Shown: positions 56,128-64,000 of the stretch, one piece after another
How positions within the stretch are numbered: the stretch's first letter is position 1
How the letters are laid out: each line of letters begins with the position of its first letter
Assembly (NCBI RefSeq): GCF_003666605.1
Contig: NZ_RCIV01000001.1
Location: 372,001 to 436,000 of the forward strand
Direction: 5' to 3'
Length of the DNA: 64,000 bases
From: Propionibacterium australiense
GTDB taxonomy: Bacteria > Actinomycetota > Actinomycetes > Propionibacteriales > Propionibacteriaceae
Translations under genes and position numbers: made by a program
The notes under the pieces: generated by a model
What the model saw: the letters and a program-made list of their open reading frames with translations, nothing else
Databases searched by the model: none
Told to the model about the DNA's origin: nothing

Positions 56128-58344
56128 CTACAGCAGTATCCACACGGCAATCGTCGCCGCCCAGATGAGAAGAATGATCGCGGTGTCGCGGCCCCGCCAG
56201 GGATCGGTGATCAGCTCGGTGCGGTGATCGAAGGCGCCGAAGGCCCGGGAGTCCATCGACAGCGCGACCCGCTCCCCGTGTTGCACGGCGATGATGAGCA
56301 GCGGGACGATCGAACTCGCCCACCGGACGACCGGCCCGAGCGGTCCCCAGCGGCGGCCGACCCCGCGCAGCGCCCGAGCAGTCCGCAGCAGCCGGAAGTC
56401 GATCCGGAACCTGGCCAGGAAGGCCAGGGCGGCGGTCCCGGCCGAGGCCAGACGGTACGGAAGGTGCAGGCGAGTGGTCGCCGCCCGCAGGATTGCCTCG
56501 GGATCAGTGGCGATGCCCGAGACCAGGACGAGGGCCAGCAGAGCCCCGATCGTCGTCCCGGCCTGGCCGGGGCCACCGATGCTGCGTATCCCGGTGAAGA
56601 GATCGGGGTTGATGGCCGTGGACACCGCCCAGGTCATGGCCGCGGCGACCAGCCAGACGGCGGCGATGGAGCCCACGATGCGCCGCCACCGGGTGCGTGA
56701 GGCGGCCATCACCAGCGAGGCGAGGATCATGATGACGAGGTTCGCCGTCACATCGCGGTGAGCGACGACGAAGATCGCCGGCAGCAGGATCGCCGCGACC
56801 ATGGCGAACGGATTGAGCGAGCCGAGCAGCGATGCGTTGGGTTGCGGCGGTGGCGCCGGCGGCCTGTCCCGCTCCACCCCCAGCGGCAGGGCGATGATGT
56901 GCGTGGCGTGCTCGACCGCCAGTTCGAGGTCGTGCGTGGCCATGAGCACGCTCGCCCCGTCGGCACGCAGCGCATGAATGAAGTCCATGAGCTCGCAGGT
57001 GTTGGCCCAGTCCTGACCGTAGGTCGGCTCGTCCAGCGCGATCAGTCTCTTCCCCGCACTCACCATCGTCGCCACCGAGAGGCGACGCGACTGCCCGCCG
57101 GAGAGGGTGAGCGGGTGCTGGTCCTTGCACTCGGTCAGGTGGAACTGATCCAGCAGCCGGTCGACCTGCGCCGCGCCGAGACCGTCGAAGGCCAGTTCGG
57201 CCCCGACACTCGATGTGACGAACTGGTGCTCCGGGTTCTGGAAGACATAGCCCACACGGGGGTCCCCGGCCTTCACCGGGGTGCCGTCGATCGTCGCCGT
57301 GCCACCGGAAGCCCTGACGACACCGGCCAGGGCGCCGAGCAACGACGTCTTGCCCGCCCCGTTCTCGCCGATCAACGCGACCAGCTCTCCCCCGCCGAGC
57401 CGGGCAGAGACGGCCGGGGAGCGTCCGGGAACACCGAAACCGGTCAGCTCGCAGCCGGCGGGGTGTTCCGGCGAGGCGGTGTCGAGCCGGTCGATCTCCT
57501 GCCACCGCCCGTCGGCCCTGGCCAGATATCGCACCACGTCGTGTCGGCACAGCTCCCCCAGGCCCGGTGGGGCGGCGGCCGGCACCGGCCGCAGTGCCCT
57601 GGGCAGCCAGATCCCGGCGGCGTCGAGCTCTGCCCGATGGGCGCGGTAGACCTCGTCGGGGCTGCCGGCGGCGATCGTGCGCCCGGCACCGTCCAGGGCG
57701 ATGATCTGGTCGACCATCGGCAGAATGAGATCGAGATCGTGGTCGATGACCAGGACGCCCATTCCCTGTTCGATGAGCGGCGGCAGCAGCCGGTAGAAGT
57801 CCTCGCGTCCCTCGGGGTCGATGGTCGAGGTCGGCTCGTCGAGTACGAGCAGGTCCGGTTTCATGGCCAGCGCCACCGCCAGGGCGAGCCGCTGGCGCTG
57901 CCCGCCCGAGAGCACCCAGGGGTCGTCCCACGGCCGGTCGCCCAGGCCGACCAGGCCCAGCGCCTCCGTGGCTCGTGCCTCGATCTCATCCGGTGGCAGA
58001 CACAGGTTCTGCAGGGGAAAGCAGACCTCGTCGTGGAGACTGCGGGCGACGACTGCCGCGTCGGGGTTCTGTCCGACGAAGCCGATACGAGTGGCGATCT
58101 GCACGACCTCGGCGTCGGCCATCTCGGTGCCGTCGAGGACGACACTGCCCCGGTAGTCGGCCGGGATGCAGTGGGGGACGAGCCCGCAGGCCGTCCGCAC
58201 GAGCGAGCTCTTGCCGCACCCGGACGGACCGATGACGGCGGTGACCCGGCCCGCGTACTGGTCGAGGCCGGCTGCGTCGAGCACCCAGCGCTCGGTCCCG
58301 GGATAGCGGACGCCGAGCCCCCGAATGGCCAGCAGGGCGCTCAT
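56128..58344 (-). CDS. ECF transporter energising module: two ATPases and T subunit in one polypeptide
   Basis: 738-residue fusion. Domain 1 (about 1-240) is an ABC ATPase with GPSGCGKSSLVR, LSGGQRQRLALAVALA and LLVLDEPTSTID. Domain 2 (about 285-480) is a second ATPase with GENGAGKTSLLGALAG, LSGGQSRRLSVATM and LIALDEPTYGQD. Domain 3 (about 490-738) is the membrane T subunit, with the coupling-helix signatures ARALRG and SMDSRAFGA. Fused double ATPases (YkoD type) are common; carrying the T subunit on the same chain is less so. The start ATG 58344 overlaps the S-component stop by ATGA. Iron regulation is inferred from the upstream DtxR-type box. Confidence 0.9.
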   Translation of the reverse strand: MSALLAIRGLGVRYPGTERWVLDAAGLDQYAGRVTAVIGPSGCGKSSLVRTACGLVPHCIPADYRGSVVLDGTEMADAEVVQIATRIGFVGQNPDAAVVARSLHDEVCFPLQNLCLPPDEIEARATEALGLVGLGDRPWDDPWVLSGGQRQRLALAVALAMKPDLLVLDEPTSTIDPEGREDFYRLLPPLIEQGMGVLVIDHDLDLILPMVDQIIALDGAGRTIAAGSPDEVYRAHRAELDAAGIWLPRALRPVPAAAPPGLGELCRHDVVRYLARADGRWQEIDRLDTASPEHPAGCELTGFGVPGRSPAVSARLGGGELVALIGENGAGKTSLLGALAGVVRASGGTATIDGTPVKAGDPRVGYVFQNPEHQFVTSSVGAELAFDGLGAAQVDRLLDQFHLTECKDQHPLTLSGGQSRRLSVATMVSAGKRLIALDEPTYGQDWANTCELMDFIHALRADGASVLMATHDLELAVEHATHIIALPLGVERDRPPAPPPQPNASLLGSLNPFAMVAAILLPAIFVVAHRDVTANLVIMILASLVMAASRTRWRRIVGSIAAVWLVAAAMTWAVSTAINPDLFTGIRSIGGPGQAGTTIGALLALVLVSGIATDPEAILRAATTRLHLPYRLASAGTAALAFLARFRIDFRLLRTARALRGVGRRWGPLGPVVRWASSIVPLLIIAVQHGERVALSMDSRAFGAFDHRTELITDPWRGRDTAIILLIWAATIAVWILL

Positions 58345-58943
58345 CGGCGTCGAGTGGCGCCGACCCCGGCCCTGGCGAGCAGGGAACCGATGAGCAGGCA
58401 GGCCGCCACACCGGCCAGGGACGAGACGATCGAGACGGCCACGATCCCCGCAGACAGCCCGCCGCCGACGGCGAACTGCGCTATGCGCAGGTAGAGCAGG
58501 CCGTTGATGCAGCCGAAGACGCATCCGGAGATGGCGAACGACCACCACTTCCACACGCGGTAGAGCAGGATCGCCAGCGGAAGTTCGACGAAGAGCGCCC
58601 CCAGGACGTTACCGATGATCGTCGTCGGCCCCGAGGGGGTGGTGAAGGCCGCGATGATGCCCATGATGAGTCCGGCGATGAGGGCGGCTCCCGGCTTGCG
58701 GACGACGACGGCCGGCAGCAGATAGGGGATGAGCCAGGCACCCATGAACGCGCAGGCGACGAACAGCCCCTTGGGCGTGAGGAAGACCGTGGCACTCACA
58801 TAGGTGAGCGCCACCACGATGATCGAACCCACCACGGCCAGTGCCGCCGTGATCATGAGATTGCGCGTACCCAGGACGCTGTTGGCCAGCCCCTTGCGCG
58901 CCGATTGGTGAATGGTGTCCTGAGCGGCGACGTCGTCACTCAC
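58341..58943 (-). CDS. ECF transporter substrate-specific (S) component
   Basis: 200-residue membrane protein with about six hydrophobic segments, the right size and position for an ECF S subunit that captures substrate outside the cell. Segments include LMITAALAVVGSIIVVALTY, WLIPYLLPAVVVRKPGAALI and TIIGNVLGALFVELPLAILL, which resemble the YkoE/MptD-like group; substrate of that group is often a thiamine precursor, but family resemblance is weak. GTG 58943 follows GAGGAGG. A near-perfect DtxR/IdeR box in the promoter points to iron-linked cargo such as heme, siderophore or corrinoid. Confidence 0.78.
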   Translation of the reverse strand: MSDDVAAQDTIHQSARKGLANSVLGTRNLMITAALAVVGSIIVVALTYVSATVFLTPKGLFVACAFMGAWLIPYLLPAVVVRKPGAALIAGLIMGIIAAFTTPSGPTTIIGNVLGALFVELPLAILLYRVWKWWSFAISGCVFGCINGLLYLRIAQFAVGGGLSAGIVAVSIVSSLAGVAACLLIGSLLARAGVGATRRR

Positions 58944-58955
58944 TGCGACCTCCTC

Positions 58956-58984
58956 ATCATATGGTAAGCCTTACCTTATTTTAA
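58956..58984 (-). promoter_or_regulatory. ECF operon promoter with DtxR/IdeR-type iron box
   Basis: Minus strand: -35 TTAAAA (58984-58979), 17-base spacer, -10 TATGAT (58961-58956). The 19-bp TATGGTAAGCCTTACCTTA (plus, 58960-58978) matches the DtxR/IdeR consensus TWAGGTWAGSCTWACCTWA at 18 of 19 positions and fills the whole spacer. Binding there would block polymerase when iron is plentiful. Confidence 0.85.
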
Positions 58985-59091
58985 GCATGTCCTGTGGACC
59001 GCCCCGCCCGCGAGGCCCCCAGGAAGAGTTCTTGAGAATAAGAATCATATTTAGCATTGACCCCAGGAGCCCACAACCCAGACGAGCCGTT

Positions 59092-59120
59092 TTGGCTTTT
59101 GCGGGCAGGCACGCTATTGT
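59092..59120 (+). promoter_or_regulatory. Promoter of tRNA-Asp/tRNA-Phe
   Basis: TTGGCT (59092-59097), 17-base spacer, TATTGT (59115-59120), 38 bases before the first tRNA. Confidence 0.6.
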
Positions 59121-59158
59121 TGTGGAGCCCGCTCAGGCGGGGCGCACAAGTGAATCAA

Positions 59159-59232
59159 GGCCCTGTAGCGCAGTTGGTTAGCGCGCCGCCCTGTCACGGC
59201 GGAGGTCGTGGGTTCAAGTCCCATCAGGGTCG
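59159..59232 (+). tRNA. tRNA-Asp (anticodon GTC)
   Basis: 74-nt cloverleaf: acceptor GGCCCTG / CAGGGTC (one G-T pair), anticodon loop CTGTCAC, T-arm GTGGGTTCAAGTCCCAT, discriminator G, as expected for tRNA-Asp; CCA not encoded. Confidence 0.97.
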
Positions 59233-59245
59233 CTCATCTGATCGA

Positions 59246-59319
59246 GGCCAGGTAGCTCAGTTGGTAGTAGCGTACGCCTGAAAAGTGTAAGGTCGGCGGT
59301 TCGACCCCGCCCCTGGCCA
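59246..59319 (+). tRNA. tRNA-Phe (anticodon GAA)
   Basis: 74-nt cloverleaf: acceptor GGCCAGG / CCTGGCC, anticodon arm TACGC-CTGAAAA-GTGTA with one G-T pair, T-arm GGCGGTTCGACCCCGCC. The D-arm reads GCTC-AGTTGGTAG-TAGC, leaving a C-T mismatch at the inner D-stem pair. Transcribed with tRNA-Asp, 13 bases apart. Confidence 0.95.
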
Positions 59320-59341
59320 CCCCGAGGCGAGCCGCAGCCGA

Positions 59342-60640
59342 TCAGCCGCGGTTTTCTGTGCAACCGGTGTTCTCGGCCGGCTCGTCCCCCGCCTGACTCG
59401 TCCGGGGCCGCCTGAACCACGAGCCATGACGGCCCTTCCGCTGGGGCCACCATCCCCTCTGGTCGTCCTGCGCCGCCGTGCCGTCCCCGCCGTCAGGCTC
59501 GTCCGGGGCACCCCCGTCCGACCCGGGCACGGCACTGCGCGGTTTCCGCTCGCCGCCGGGCCGCTGGCCTCCGTGCTCCCCCCTGCTCTCCGACACCCCG
59601 GCGTCGGGGTCCTGCTGGACGGTTCCGGCCCCATCGTGGCGCAGGGTCTCGTGGTACTGCCCGATGAGGCCGGCCGGCAGCACGTAGGCACCGAGCCAGC
59701 GGGACATCTCCTCGAAGATCTGCCTTCGCACGGGTTCACGCGAGAGGACGAGGTCATGGACGCCTCCCGTGACACGGCGAATCGTCACCAGCGGCCCCAG
59801 GTCCGGTGCGGCGGAGCAGATGCGTTCGACGTCGAGCACGAGATCGGCCTCGTGCATGCCCTCGTTCCAGGTGCGCGAGAAGTCGCTCCTGGCGCTCGTC
59901 ATGACGAGTACCGGGGTGTCGATGTGCAGGCCGGCGGCGACGCGGGCCTGGCCGGCCAGCACGGCCCTGCCCCAGCCCCAGCGGTGGACGAAGGCCGGAT
60001 TGGACTTCAGGTCGAGCTCCCAGTCCCATTCGCCGTCCTCGTCGGCGCGCAGGGATCGGCGGTAGAAACCCGTGTCGACACCGGTTGCGAGCTCGGCGAG
60101 CGGACTCACGACCGAGATGGCGGCAGCGACCGGCGAGAGCATCCGCCACAGGGCCGGCGAGCCCTGCATGTCGAGCCATGGGGAGTTCAGGACGAGTCCC
60201 GCGAGCAGGCCGGGGCGACGGGACGCCCACAGGGCCCCGGTCAGCCCGCCCGTGGAGTGGCCCATGAAGGTGATGGGCGCACCGGGATGGTCCTCGTGGA
60301 TGAACGCAACAGCCCGGTCGAGCTCGGACTCGTAGTGCGCCAGGTCGGTGACGTAGCCCGCGTACAGGCCCGGGACCAGGTTCCGCCCGTAGCGCCGCAG
60401 CTCGACGGCGTAGAAGTCGAAACCCTGCGCGTCGAACCAGTCGGCGAGATGCGTCTGGAAGAAGTAGTCGTTCCAGCCGTGCAGGTACAGGACCGCCCGA
60501 GCATGACGGGGCTCATTCCTGCGGACGAGGGTGGCCGTGAGTATCACCTCGGGTTCTCCCTCGGCGCGTCGTGCGCCGGGAATGGACCAGCTGCGCGCTT
60601 CGTAGCCCGCCAGCAGCGGGTCGGGGACCCATCCACTCAT
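59342..60640 (-). CDS. Alpha/beta hydrolase, monoacylglycerol-lipase-like, with disordered C-terminal tail
   Basis: 432-residue serine hydrolase. AVLYLHGWNDYFFQTHLAD gives the oxyanion region, GHSTGG the nucleophile Ser, SARSDFS the acid and GGVHDLVLS the His. The first about 330 residues are a complete lipase-fold domain, close to lysophospholipase/monoglyceride lipases. The last about 95 residues (from GQYHETLRHDG) are Gly/Asp/Glu/Arg-rich low complexity with no predicted fold and may be disordered; the tail runs up against the tRNA-Phe gene. It follows the DUF3073 gene by 16 bases and may share its transcript. Confidence 0.85.
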   Translation of the reverse strand: MSGWVPDPLLAGYEARSWSIPGARRAEGEPEVILTATLVRRNEPRHARAVLYLHGWNDYFFQTHLADWFDAQGFDFYAVELRRYGRNLVPGLYAGYVTDLAHYESELDRAVAFIHEDHPGAPITFMGHSTGGLTGALWASRRPGLLAGLVLNSPWLDMQGSPALWRMLSPVAAAISVVSPLAELATGVDTGFYRRSLRADEDGEWDWELDLKSNPAFVHRWGWGRAVLAGQARVAAGLHIDTPVLVMTSARSDFSRTWNEGMHEADLVLDVERICSAAPDLGPLVTIRRVTGGVHDLVLSREPVRRQIFEEMSRWLGAYVLPAGLIGQYHETLRHDGAGTVQQDPDAGVSESRGEHGGQRPGGERKPRSAVPGSDGGAPDEPDGGDGTAAQDDQRGWWPQRKGRHGSWFRRPRTSQAGDEPAENTGCTENRG

Positions 60641-60656
60641 CGGGGCTCAGGCAGCC

Positions 60657-60857
60657 CTAGTCGGACTCGATGTCCTGTTCGTACTTCGCCGCGAGATCGG
60701 CGTAGTTGTCGGGAATCCTGTCGTGACTGGGCTCATCGTCGTGATGCTGCTTGCTCCGGAGCTCCCGCTCCAAGGAAGCGAAGTCTGTCTCGACCGAACG
60801 GTACTTCAGGTCCCTGGCCACCTTGGTCTGCTTCGCCTTTTGCCGGCCGCGCCCCAT
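60657..60857 (-). CDS. DUF3073 small conserved protein
   Basis: 66-residue charged protein of the actinobacterial DUF3073 family: GRGRQKAKQTKVARDLKYRS at the N-terminus and IPDNYADLAAKYEQD near the C-terminus. Function unknown; the basic start suggests nucleic-acid contact (inference). It commonly lies beside purM. GAGGAGG precedes the ATG. Confidence 0.9.
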   Translation of the reverse strand: MGRGRQKAKQTKVARDLKYRSVETDFASLERELRSKQHHDDEPSHDRIPDNYADLAAKYEQDIESD

Positions 60858-61009
60858 GTGGGTCGACCTCCTCGCTTGGTCCCTCGCGGCTGTGCCGCGG
60901 CATGATGAACAACTCTCGTGGGCCCTAGGCTACCCAATAGTTCGAGTCGTCACCAATTGGTCCTGCCCGATCCTGACAAGCAGTTCGGACCCTCGGCGGC
61001 GACATCGGC

Positions 61010-62068
61010 TCAGCTGCCCGGGTGCTCGCCGGTCAGCTCGACGCTCGCCGCCTGCTCGCAGGACTCGGCCCGGCCGCAGACCCAGCTCTCCAGGCCGAAC
61101 CCGTCCAGCACGCGCTGGGCCTCGTCCACCTGGTCGGCGGGCAGCAGGGCCACCATGCCGACACCCATGTTGAGGGTCTCCTCGATGTCGCCCTGGCTGA
61201 TCCCGCCGGTGGACTGGACGAGTTCGAAGACGGGCCCCGGGGTCCAGGTGGCCCGGTCGATGGTGACGCGCACGCCGTCCGGCACGACGCGGACGAGGTT
61301 GTTGGCCAGGCCGCCGCCGGTGATGTGGCTCATCGCGTGCACGGTGACGGCCTTGAGGAGCTCCATGATCTCGCCCGCGTAGACGTGCGTGGGTTCGAGG
61401 AGCTCCAGGCCCAGGCTGCGGCCGAACTCGGGGATCTCCCGGTCCAGCGGCAGCGCGGCGTCCTCGAGCAGGACGCGGCGCACCAGCGAGTAGCCGTTGG
61501 AGTGCAGCCCTGAGCTGGCCATGGCCAGGGCGACGTCGCCGTCGCGGACCAGCTCGGGGCCGAGCAGCTCGTCGGCCTCGACGACACCGGTCGTGGCGCC
61601 GGCCATGTCGTACTCGTCGGCGCCCATGAGACCCGGGTGCTCGGCGGTCTCGCCGCCGAGCAGCGCGCAGCCGGCCGCGACACAGGCGTCGGCGATCCCC
61701 CCGACGATGGCGGCGATGCGTTCGGGCACGACATGGCCGCAGGCGATGTAGTCGGTGAGGAACAGGGGTTCGGCTCCGCAGACGACGAGGTCGTCGACGA
61801 GCATGCCCACCAGGTCCCAGCCGATGGTGTCGTGGATGTCGAGGGCCTGGGCGAGCGCGACCTTGGTGCCCACGCCGTCGGTGCTCGTGGCGAGCAGCGG
61901 ACGGCGGTAGGAGGCCAGGGCGGAGGCGTCGAACAGGCCCGCGAAACCACCGATGCCGCCGAGGACCTCGGGGCGTCTGGTGCGTGCCACGTGAGCCTTC
62001 ATGAGCTCGACTGCGGCGTCCCCGGCATGGATGTCGACGCCCGCACGGGCGTAGGCGGACTGGGTCAT
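61010..62068 (-). CDS. purM: Phosphoribosylformylglycinamidine cyclo-ligase
   Basis: 352-residue AIR synthetase of de novo purine synthesis; uses ATP to close the imidazole ring of aminoimidazole ribotide. Seen: GGIGGFAGLFDAS, ATSTDGVGTKVALA, GWDLVGMLVDDLVVCGAEPL, GGETAEHPGLM, SSGLHSNGYSLVR and ITGGGLANNLVRVVP, all normal. The ATG overlaps the purF stop by ATGA, so the two purine genes are coupled. Length is standard. Confidence 0.97.
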   Translation of the reverse strand: MTQSAYARAGVDIHAGDAAVELMKAHVARTRRPEVLGGIGGFAGLFDASALASYRRPLLATSTDGVGTKVALAQALDIHDTIGWDLVGMLVDDLVVCGAEPLFLTDYIACGHVVPERIAAIVGGIADACVAAGCALLGGETAEHPGLMGADEYDMAGATTGVVEADELLGPELVRDGDVALAMASSGLHSNGYSLVRRVLLEDAALPLDREIPEFGRSLGLELLEPTHVYAGEIMELLKAVTVHAMSHITGGGLANNLVRVVPDGVRVTIDRATWTPGPVFELVQSTGGISQGDIEETLNMGVGMVALLPADQVDEAQRVLDGFGLESWVCGRAESCEQAASVELTGEHPGS

Positions 62069-63594
62069 GACTCATCTTCTCCACGGTCGAATTCGGCGTT
62101 GCTGTAGCTGGAGCAGGACGCGGGGGCCTCCTCGGCGTCGAGCCCCATCTCGGTGGCCGCCCCGTGGGGCACCGGGATCGGGTACTCGCCGTCGAAGCAG
62201 GCCCGGCACAGGTTCTCCTTGGGCACGTGGGTGGCCCGGATCAGTCCGGCGAGGCTCACATAGCCCAGGGAATCGGCCCCGAGGGACCGGCAGATCTCGT
62301 CGACCGACAGGCCCGGGGCGATGAGCTGGGCGCGCGTGGCGAAGTCGAGGCCGTAGAAGCAGGGCCATTCCAGTGGCGGCGAGGCGATCCGCACGTGCAC
62401 CTGCGCGGCACCGGCCTCCCGCAACATGCGCACGAGCTGGCGCTGGGTGTTGCCGCGCACGATCGAGTCGTCGACGACGACGAGCCGACGCCCTTCGATG
62501 ACATCGCGCAGGGGGTTCAGCTTGAGCCGGATGCCCATCTTGCGCAGGGACTGGGTGGGCTGGATGAAGGTGCGTCCGACGTAGGAGTTCTTCACCAGGC
62601 CGTTGCCGAAGGGTATGCCCGATGCGGCGGAGAAGCCGATGGCCCCGGGAATGCCCGACTCGGGGACGGGAATGACCAGGTCGGCGTCGGCCGGTTCCTC
62701 CTCGGCGAGGATCTTGCCGATCTTGACCCGCACGTTGTGGATGCGCCGGCCCGAGACGATCGTGTCGGGCCGGGCCACGTAGACGTACTCGAACAGGCAG
62801 CCCTTGGGGCGGGCCGGCGCGAAGCGCGTCGAGTGCAGACCTGACTCGTCGATGCGGAGCATCTCGCCGGGCTCCACCTCGCGGACGAAGGTGCCGCCGA
62901 CGATGTCGATCGCGGCGGTCTCGGAGGCGACGACCCAGCCGCTCTCCAGACGGCCGAGCACCAGCGGGCGGACGCCCTGCGGGTCGCGCGCGGCGAAGAG
63001 GGTGTTCTCGTTGATGAACACCAGGCTGAAGGCGCCGACCAGGCGCGGCAGCAGGCTCGTGGCGACGTCCTGCAGCGGCTCGTCGTCCAGGGCCATCAGC
63101 GCGCTGACCAGGTGTGTGTCGTTGCTGGAGTCCATCTCGGACTTGTGCGGGACCCCGCCCGCGCCGGACCGCCCGAGACGTTTGGCCAGCAGGTCCTCCA
63201 GCTCGTCGGTGTTGGTGAGATTGCCGTTGTGTGCCAGCGCGAGCGAGCCGCGCGGTGTCGAGGCGAAGGTGGGCTGGGCGTTCCCCCAGACACTCGAACC
63301 GGTGGTCGAGTAGCGGGTGTGACCGACCGCCATGTGCCCGGTCAGGGATTTCAGGGTGGCCTCGTCGAAGACGTTGCTGACCAGGCCCATGTCCTTGAAG
63401 ACCATGATCTGGGAGCCGTCCGAGACCGCGATGCCCGCCGACTCCTGACCGCGGTGCTGCAGCGCGAACAGGCCGTAGTAGGTGAGCCTGGCGGCGTCCT
63501 CGCCCGGCGCGAAGACACCGAAGACCCCGCACTCCTCCTGCGGCCTGTCATCGTCGTGTCGTGTCGTCACTGGGTCATCCGGGCGAAGAACCAC
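62065..63594 (-). CDS. purF: Amidophosphoribosyltransferase
   Basis: 509-residue first enzyme of de novo purine synthesis, making phosphoribosylamine from PRPP and glutamine. C22 in EECGVFGVFA is the glutaminase nucleophile, exposed after removal of the 21-residue propeptide as in the Bacillus-type enzyme. GHTRYSTTGSS and LALAHNGNLTN follow; the PRPP loop is VVVDDSIVRGNT; CRACFDGEYPIP supplies Fe-S-type cysteines near the end. GTG 63594 gives the propeptide; TAGGCT lies four bases before it. Confidence 0.95.
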   Translation of the reverse strand: MVLRPDDPVTTRHDDDRPQEECGVFGVFAPGEDAARLTYYGLFALQHRGQESAGIAVSDGSQIMVFKDMGLVSNVFDEATLKSLTGHMAVGHTRYSTTGSSVWGNAQPTFASTPRGSLALAHNGNLTNTDELEDLLAKRLGRSGAGGVPHKSEMDSSNDTHLVSALMALDDEPLQDVATSLLPRLVGAFSLVFINENTLFAARDPQGVRPLVLGRLESGWVVASETAAIDIVGGTFVREVEPGEMLRIDESGLHSTRFAPARPKGCLFEYVYVARPDTIVSGRRIHNVRVKIGKILAEEEPADADLVIPVPESGIPGAIGFSAASGIPFGNGLVKNSYVGRTFIQPTQSLRKMGIRLKLNPLRDVIEGRRLVVVDDSIVRGNTQRQLVRMLREAGAAQVHVRIASPPLEWPCFYGLDFATRAQLIAPGLSVDEICRSLGADSLGYVSLAGLIRATHVPKENLCRACFDGEYPIPVPHGAATEMGLDAEEAPASCSSYSNAEFDRGEDES

Positions 63595-63666
63595 GCGCTC
63601 AGCCTATCGTGGCGGCCCGGGACCGGCGCAGGAGGCCACGAGCGGGACGGGGCCGGGTGAGGGGGT

Positions 63667-64000
63667 TCACCGCAGGTAGACGACGGCGTTGTTGCCTCCG
63701 GTGCAGGTGGTGACCGAACCGGTCGCCACCACGCACGACATCGAGTAGGTCTTGTTCGTCACCGGGCTGGTCGCCGTGACCTGGACGGTGCCTTCGGCGG
63801 CGGAGGACGCCTTGAAGGCGGTCTCCACGTTGAGGGCGAACTGGCAGGAGGTCGACGAGTTGACCGCCACCGAGTCGCTGCACTGAGTGGCGCCGGCGGG
63901 GAAGGCGACCGGGGTGGGCGTCGGAGTGGGCGTGGGCGTGGGGCTCGGAGCGGCCGAGGAGGCCGCGGGGGCGTTCGCCGGCGCCGTCGCCTCGGGAGCC
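63667..64000 (-). CDS. C-terminal part of a secreted or anchored protein with TP repeat linker (5' end outside window)
   Basis: 111 visible codons, open to the window edge. A Pro/Ala/Ser linker with a (Thr-Pro)n run leads to an about 75-residue domain with three or four cysteines: ATQCSDSVAVNSSTSCQFA, VTATSPVTNKTYSMSC and CTGGNNAVVYLR. I recognise this small disulfide-type domain from the C-termini of several actinobacterial proteins, often extracellular, where its role is unknown. The upstream part, probably a membrane segment or kinase, cannot be seen. Confidence 0.7.
   Translation of the reverse strand, partial: APEATAPANAPAASSAAPSPTPTPTPTPTPVAFPAGATQCSDSVAVNSSTSCQFALNVETAFKASSAAEGTVQVTATSPVTNKTYSMSCVVATGSVTTCTGGNNAVVYLR

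Overview
The window comes from a high-GC actinobacterium. The gene set (2-oxoacid:ferredoxin oxidoreductase KorAB, complete menaquinone-linked complex I, a menaquinone tail-saturating reductase, MptB-type mannosyltransferase, DUF3073 beside purM/purF) fits Propionibacteriaceae or a near relative; this placement is inference, since no rRNA or marker comparison was possible. It reads as ordinary chromosome: no insertion sequence, phage gene, integrase or CRISPR array was seen. Many genes have no Shine-Dalgarno sequence but carry a TANNNT-like -10 element 4-8 bases before the start codon, so leaderless transcripts look common.

Layout. 1-1335: 3'-truncated mptB (minus). 1478-4488: korAB. 4629-6584: M13 metallopeptidase. 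6659-13370: three DUF805 membrane proteins, the first two with near-identical 5' ends. Between copies 2 and 3 lies an ETF alpha/beta plus FAD-reductase operon (minus), divergent from a TetR gene with two perfect 14-bp palindromes between them. 13461-18564: a catabolic cluster (MHS transporter, split transketolase, short-chain dehydrogenase, GntR regulator). 18715-36913 (minus): one long operon of a geranylgeranyl-reductase-family gene, nuoA to nuoN in canonical order, and a polyprenyl diphosphate synthase. 37095-46274: a divergent isochorismate-synthase homologue, aldehyde dehydrogenase, ABC exporter pair, menG, an Fe-S RecB/RNase-H nuclease and menA. 46415-51898: small membrane protein, two PRC-barrel proteins, cytidine/deoxycytidylate deaminase, cation efflux pump, patatin phospholipase, and an odd Asp-run/aromatic-tailed envelope protein. 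52467-59319: tRNA-Lys, a secreted SH3-NlpC/P60 hydrolase, tRNA-Glu, FucO-like alcohol dehydrogenase, an ECF transporter under a near-perfect DtxR/IdeR iron box, tRNA-Asp and tRNA-Phe. 59342-64000 (minus): alpha/beta hydrolase, DUF3073, purM, purF and a 5'-truncated secreted protein.

How it fits together. The middle of the window is a respiratory module. KorAB makes reduced ferredoxin; NuoA-N passes NADH electrons to menaquinone; the polyprenyl synthase, MenA, MenG and the MenJ-like reductase build, attach, methylate and partly saturate the menaquinone tail. Co-transcription of tail synthesis and tail saturation genes with complex I would tie quinone supply to the enzyme using it. Around this lie substrate-specific catabolic units with local regulators (TetR, GntR), an iron-responsive importer, and cell-wall hydrolysis.

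Strongest leads for something undescribed: the TetR-controlled ETF/flavoprotein reductase, the iron-box ECF transporter whose two ATPases and T subunit are one polypeptide, the isochorismate-synthase homologue lacking three catalytic residues, and the Asp-run/Trp-Tyr-tailed envelope protein.
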